Shown: positions 18,241 to 22,385 of the stretch, in pieces | Layout of the letters: each line of letters starts with the position of its first letter | How positions within the stretch are numbered: the stretch's first letter is position 1 | Source: Larix sibirica | Lineage: Eukaryota > Streptophyta > Pinopsida > Pinales > Pinaceae | Direction of reading: 5' to 3' | Assembly (NCBI GenBank): GCA_004151065.3 | Contig: NWUY0300039806.1 | Location: 9,205-31,589 of the forward strand | DNA: 22,385 nt | Notes under the pieces: generated by a model | The model's database searches: none | What the model saw: only the letters and a program-made list of their open reading frames with translations | What the model was told of the DNA's origin: nothing | Translations under genes and position numbers: made by a program

Positions 18241-19422
18241 CTTTTTTTTCACAGAAAAATATAACTTACTATTAATATACGAAATAGTAAATAAAACCAT
18301 CTGTCCAAAATACATGCAACACACAATTCTGTCCGTGGGTGCACATCATGCTAGTTGTATCAATGACAACATCAGAAAAGACCCAATAATGTCCATATGT
18401 CCACATAATAACAACAGGAATCCCTCCAGTAGGAGAAACGGATCCAATAATACCCAGCATATCAAAGTGTGCAGAAGCAAATAAATATAAAGTCTCATTC
18501 AACAGTCAACCATAACAAACAAAAATAAAGTCCGCATATAATGCCAAACATAAGATAAAACCGAGCCGCAGCCATATATGGCTGTCATATGGGCCGCAAA
18601 AATGTAGAGGATGTATAACAAAACCGTCCAACAAGTAGTTGGAATCAGCCTCTAGGAATAATCTGCACATAGAGCTAAAAAACATATAAGTATCCATCTG
18701 CGAATATCGGGTATCAATAACATATAATGACAAAAAGCAAAAAACAACCAACATCATGTCCAATGTAAATCATAAGAACCCTCTGAAATAAGTAAACCAG
18801 CCTGCCATTCATGCCACATGATGATCCCGATTGGAGAGTTAAGTGCCTGCTTAGAAAGTAAGTCCGCCTCCATATTAGCCTCCCTAAACACATGTTCAAA
18901 ATGTATATGATGGAATTGCCGAATAAGCATCTGAGCAGCATCCATCCAGTGTTTAAGAAGCAATACATTGAGTGATGTCTTGCCGCACGCCCAAGTGATG
19001 GTAGATAGTGAATCTCCGAAAACAACAAGAGAAGAGATCTTTCTCTTCCGAGCCCAAAACAATAAAAGCCAAAGTGCACATAACTCACTCCTAGCATTGG
19101 ATCCATTGCCCAGGTTCAGCCAGATGTGGATGGATACATCGATGGAAATGTGTAAAGTGGCGCTCGCACCACCCCCCCCATACCGGCTCACAGCAGCCCC
19201 ATCAAAGAATCCACAGGGATATATCAGCACAGGGGGGGTGCGACGAAGGTTCCTATCCAGATTGACATTATCATGAAGAGTACAATGGGCCGAGACATAT
19301 TCTTTATGTGCAGCAAGGGTTTTAGAGCATATCCCATCCATATAAAGTAATCTATTCTCAAATAAATAAAGATTACGAGCCTTCCATATCTCCCGATCAT
19401 AAAATATGGGAGTTCTGGACAC
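18241..19422 (-). mobile_element. LINE 2: RNase H and 3' untranslated region
   Basis: The element starts on its 3' side with an eight-base T run on the plus strand (18242-18249), directly after the array word cattggagtt. The 3' untranslated region (about 500 bp, 18250-18753) ends on the minus strand with attaatagtaagttatattt, typical of a LINE tail. The coding part is described separately. The 5' edge is not defined: the array does not resume on the right and no matching target duplication was found near 19400-19520. Either the element extends further in unrecognisable form or the right flank was rearranged. Confidence 0.8.
18754..19422 (-). CDS. Plant L1-type LINE RNase H domain, 5'-truncated but open
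   Basis: This is a 222-residue open frame on the minus strand, the C-terminal part of a LINE polyprotein. Its RNase H would remove the RNA from the RNA-DNA hybrid made during retrotransposition. Residues 11-24 (EIWKARNLYLFENR) are the linker after the zinc-binding domain. RNase H runs from about 68 to 195: FFDGA (Asp74), NARSELCALW (Glu113), VFGDS (Asp137) and HVFREANMEADLLSKQAL (His177, Asp187). All four acidic catalytic residues are present, unlike in the other LINEs of this window. The first codon is GTG at an upstream stop boundary, so it is not a true start; the reverse transcriptase part is missing. It is the best preserved LINE remnant here, but not an autonomous gene. Confidence 0.85.
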   Translation of the reverse strand: MSRTPIFYDREIWKARNLYLFENRLLYMDGICSKTLAAHKEYVSAHCTLHDNVNLDRNLRRTPPVLIYPCGFFDGAAVSRYGGGGASATLHISIDVSIHIWLNLGNGSNARSELCALWLLLFWARKRKISSLVVFGDSLSTITWACGKTSLNVLLLKHWMDAAQMLIRQFHHIHFEHVFREANMEADLLSKQALNSPIGIIMWHEWQAGLLISEGSYDLHWT

Positions 19423-20718
19423 CCAGCATCAAATCGAGACCCAACATTAAGTGTACAGTAGTTCCATCTAAATTTACGAAGGACTAATGCACAAATTCGA
19501 TACAAATTTAATGTGATATGATTGAAAGTGTTACGATGATAGACATCGACTCCAAAATTTCATGTTTAACTTTGGATTACGTGGGTGCTGACTCAATTAA
19601 AATATTGTATCTTTATTTGATGATAGGCGTTACGGTGTAAAGAAAGGTAGTGGGCATAAAAAAAAGCACGACTAGTGAAGTTTGGATTACAGTAGTTTGT
19701 AGCCTGAATATATTTTGAGCTCTGGGTTTTAGACTGAATACAACGATGACCTCGGAGAAATCCTTAAGCGAGATTATTTGATAAGGGAAGCAATAAGGTT
19801 TTAATGGGATGGCATTCAAAGTTATCAAATACATAAATAATAAGTGTGCCGATATTGTTAGTATGCATACAAGAATAAAGGGAAGAATGATCACGATCCC
19901 ATAACCTTGTTCGTGTGGAGAAACTATGGGAATTCTCTTTTGTGAATTATCTTTGATTAATGATTTTAGAGATTGATAAAACAAGGATAGTAAAAGTTAA
20001 AGTATAATGAAATATGGTACCATAGTTTAAAAGAATCAAAACTATTTGTTTTGAACTGAACTCTGAAGCTACCTTTCAGTCATGATAAAGTTAATAACCA
20101 GTTTTGTCGAGATTTTGAAGTAAAATATTATGAGGGGAACGAATTTTAATAATAAAAGGATCATGTCTAAATAAGGTTGTGTTAAAAAAAATTGATCGAA
20201 TTCACGTTTTGGTTTGGGAAAGCTTCAATTTTATAATTTTGGTTATTTTGTTGCCCGTTTGATATAAATGCAGTCAGGTTGATGAAATTTTCAAAATGAA
20301 TGTTGACAATATGAAGAGGAGTAGAAACTACCATTTCATAATCCATGTCTTCTTGTATCAAGAACTCCAATGTTTGAGCAAAGTTGTTGTGTTGTTAGGG
20401 TATTATATTTGGTAGATGATTTTATGTTTAAAATGGAATTTGAGCAAGTATCATTCACTTCCATTCATTCTGTGGTATCCTTTCATTCATTTATTTCTAT
20501 TCAAGTTTACCCTTTTCCCTTTGCTTAAAAATAAGTATCAGAAGAGATGAATGTTGTCAAGAGAATTTCCTCACCCCTCCCGTCTTCCCCTATCTATTTT
20601 TTGTATGCATGTATGATTGTTAAAAGGAACCATTTATAGATTGCTTTAGATTACAAGTTAATTTGATAACGGCTATTACCAATCTTGCTCGTACTAATAT
20701 TTTTTCCTTTGACCATAG
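19423..20718. other. Unassigned DNA
   Basis: A minus-strand frame of 93 codons (19505-19224) overlaps the LINE 2 frame and may carry a few more degraded LINE residues. A 123-codon hydrophobic minus-strand frame (19984-19613, begins MFYQSLKSLIKD) has no recognisable domain and no clear signal peptide. I do not accept it as a gene without further evidence. Nothing else is visible. tttgaccatag at 20708-20718 would be an acceptable 3' splice site for the frame that follows. Confidence 0.4.
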
Positions 20719-21439
20719 ATGAGCTTTTTCAGCAGGGGTGGAGGAAGAAATAATAGGGGTAACAGAGGTAACTGGAATAGAGGGAAGCCAGCAGATTGGC
20801 AAAGAAATGGAGGTAGAAATAAGAGGCTCAAATTTTCTATCCACTTTGATGTCGATTCAAATGAATTTCAACAGATCTTGCAAACAGGTTTCCTCAATTT
20901 TGGTGGTCAAGTCCAACAACCTCCTGTTCAGTCCATAATTAGGCCACCTCCTATTCATTCCCAGCCTAGTAAATTCTTGGGATCCCAGTTCCCCCACATG
21001 TCTCGATGCTACCTGAACCTAACGATGGTTGGAATTGGGTAATCCAAACCAGCCTTCCGAAATTAGGGGATGGCCAACCAACTCATTACCTCTGCCACCT
21101 CCTCCTCCATTAAATGGTCATCTTAATCATCGAATGCCATCAAATCTTTCCCGTGCTCAAGCTCTACCACAAATTGAAGTGCCAAAATCTATCTCAAGCC
21201 CTTTGTTCGATACCAAAGGCAAAAGGCCTGCAAAAATAGCCAGCCTAGCTTCCTCAAAAGACTCGTCTCATTCCATTACCTCCTATCATGTCTAGTATCT
21301 AAAGAAGACTACCCCTATAGGCAAAGAATCGGATAATCAAGGAATGCAATCGATTAAACAGGTTGGACAATCTTCGAGGGAAGATAAATCAGCATACAAC
21401 AAAAGAAGGGTTATCACTTCACATCCAATATACTTCACT
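20719..21439 (+). pseudogene. Broken frame: RGG-rich start, proline-rich middle, unidentified
   Basis: The first part (20719-21042) begins MSFFSRGGGRNNRGNRGNW, an RGG/Asn-rich basic segment of the kind that binds RNA. It is followed by FSIHFDVDSNEFQQILQTGF and a Gln/Pro-rich stretch. Near 20995-21030 the coherent reading changes frame (LPEPNDGWNW is readable in another frame). It continues in a third frame with PLPPPPPLNGHLNH and a Lys/Ser-rich part to a TAG at 21293-21295, after which about 48 further codons are open, ending at a TAA at 21437-21439. One to two frameshifts and one stop in about 240 codons point to a fairly recent loss. It could be a retroelement gag-like protein or a host gene remnant. 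A plausible acceptor (accatag) lies just before it. Confidence 0.4.
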
Positions 21440-22276
21440 TAATGGATTTATATGGTTTTACTTTTAATTTATGCACATTACAACTTGTATAATGATCTTA
21501 TTATGGATAGATATTTTGGCATTTTGGATAGATTTGTGGACATAAGGATATTTGGAGGCATGCACTATTTACATATCATGGACCCAAGTTTATTTTATTT
21601 TGATGACATATATATGCGGTCCTATCGAGAGCTATGTTAAGTGGATATTTTGGTTGTGAATGATTTATGTGGTGATGATTCATTTATTCCTATTTATTTT
21701 ACATGCTTGGAGTGACAAGGAGGGAAAATGAATAATAATAAAAAATGGAAAAGGGGTCCCACCTACTTAGTGCTATTATTAATATTATTATTATTTTATT
21801 ATTTCTATCTTGCCTAAACTAATTAGTTACTTCATAACTAAAAGGTAGTTCTTAACTGCCTCAAATTCCAAATCAAAGGATAAAAGGGGAGATACAAGGA
21901 GTTCTACGGCAAGAGAGAAACGAGAGAGAAAGCATTCCAATAAAGGTAGCTCTTGATTCATCTTGAGGTTTTTATCTTTCATCTATCTCTGAGTTCAACT
22001 AAAGGCTGAAGATGAACTTGTTGACAGCAAAAGAGCACTGAAGGTTGCAAAGAGGATCCATTACATAATCATAATTCATGTTTAAAGGTTGTTTCACATC
22101 TGATAGTCTGTTCATTTCTTTAGAATTTGAATTAATTTTCAAGTACTAATAGAAATCGACCTTGCAGAGTCGAGAGGTGGCATCTTATATCTATACTTGA
22201 TACAGCAGTTGTTTGTATTCTATCTTCTTGGAAAATAGATTTCTTTGAATGAGTATTTGTTGGAGGGGCCCAGGTT
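21440..22276. other. AT-rich DNA, possibly LTR-derived
   Basis: 21770-21805 is an att-rich simple-sequence stretch. 21880-21960 carries purine-rich words (aaaggggagatacaagga, gagagaaacgagagagaaag) followed by aataaagg, a mix seen in retrotransposon LTRs and untranslated regions. No second copy is in the window, so an LTR cannot be shown. The 62-codon frame at 21452-21640 is not supported as a gene. Confidence 0.35.
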
Positions 22277-22370
22277 GGCCTATCGACTAGGCCCTTCGCC
22301 CAACCATTCTGAAGTATATGTTGACAGGTCGCGTCGACTAGTATAGGTCGGGTCGGTTGGATAAACCGAC
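22277..22370. repeat. GC-rich stretch with two short hairpins
   Basis: ggccta-tcgac-taggcc (22277-22293) and gtcggtt-ggata-aaccgac (22352-22370) are perfect inverted repeats with five-base loops. The word tcgactag occurs twice (22283-22290 and about 22333-22340). The composition is clearly more GC-rich than the rest of the window. This may be the edge of another element that continues beyond the window. Confidence 0.7.
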
Positions 22371-22385
22371 AGACGGTTATGTAAC

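Noticed and set aside
18968-19276. 102-codon plus-strand frame
   Set aside because: It lies entirely antisense to the LINE 2 RNase H frame, which has clear catalytic motifs.
19613-19984. 123-codon hydrophobic minus-strand frame as a membrane protein gene
   Set aside because: It has no recognisable domain, promoter or splice context. A single open frame of this length is expected occasionally in a window of this size.
1-22385. tRNA, rRNA or other structured RNA genes
   Set aside because: I scanned for tRNA-like A and B box words and conserved rRNA words and found none convincing. A dedicated covariance search would be needed to exclude small RNAs.

Overview
This window looks like intergenic DNA from a large, repeat-rich plant nuclear genome. 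It is AT-rich and contains no intact host gene. It is crowded with decayed retrotransposons whose RNase H domains are the type fused to the L1-clade LINEs of land plants. The number, age and nesting of the elements suggest a big genome such as a gymnosperm's, but that is inference. Three single N bases (933, 13363, 17987) look like contig joins of unknown true size.

Layout. 1-3240 is mostly unassigned, with an ATC/GTC microsatellite ending at the first N, a weak candidate exon near 1099 and a faint minus-strand LINE-like trace near 2000-2300. 3243-4242 is a heavily decayed LINE 3' end on the plus strand (LINE A). 4243-6780 holds one decayed unidentified minus-strand reading frame with a 3 x 24-bp tandem repeat. 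6780-7570 and 10261-10780 are two halves of a second plus-strand LINE (LINE B). Its RNase H domain is split by a 2.7-kb LTR retrotransposon (7571-10260) that carries two LTRs, a primer-binding site and a degenerate gag-like frame but no recognisable pol. 10292-11959 is repeated almost perfectly at 13364-15031, exactly after the second N, and then drops abruptly to a diverged match. 11960-16500 contains minus-strand LTR-retrotransposon debris and a 2 x 134-bp tandem duplication.

16537-18240 is a tandem array with a higher-order period of about 194 bp, made of three subunits (87, 54 and 53 bp) that share the same start. Three minus-strand LINE 3' ends sit in it: LINE 1 (16670-17696, with target-site duplication), LINE 3 (only its last 34 bp before the third N) and LINE 2 (from 18241, with an RNase H frame that keeps all four catalytic acidic residues). 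19423-20710 is unassigned. 20719-21439 is a broken frame with an RGG-rich start and a proline-rich middle, of unknown identity. The window ends in AT-rich DNA followed by a short GC-rich stretch with two hairpins.

There is no operon or pathway here. The content of interest is the order of insertion events: LINE B, then the LTR element inside it; and the tandem array, then several LINEs inside it. The near-identical 1.67-kb duplication may be an assembly artefact. I found no convincing new biological system.
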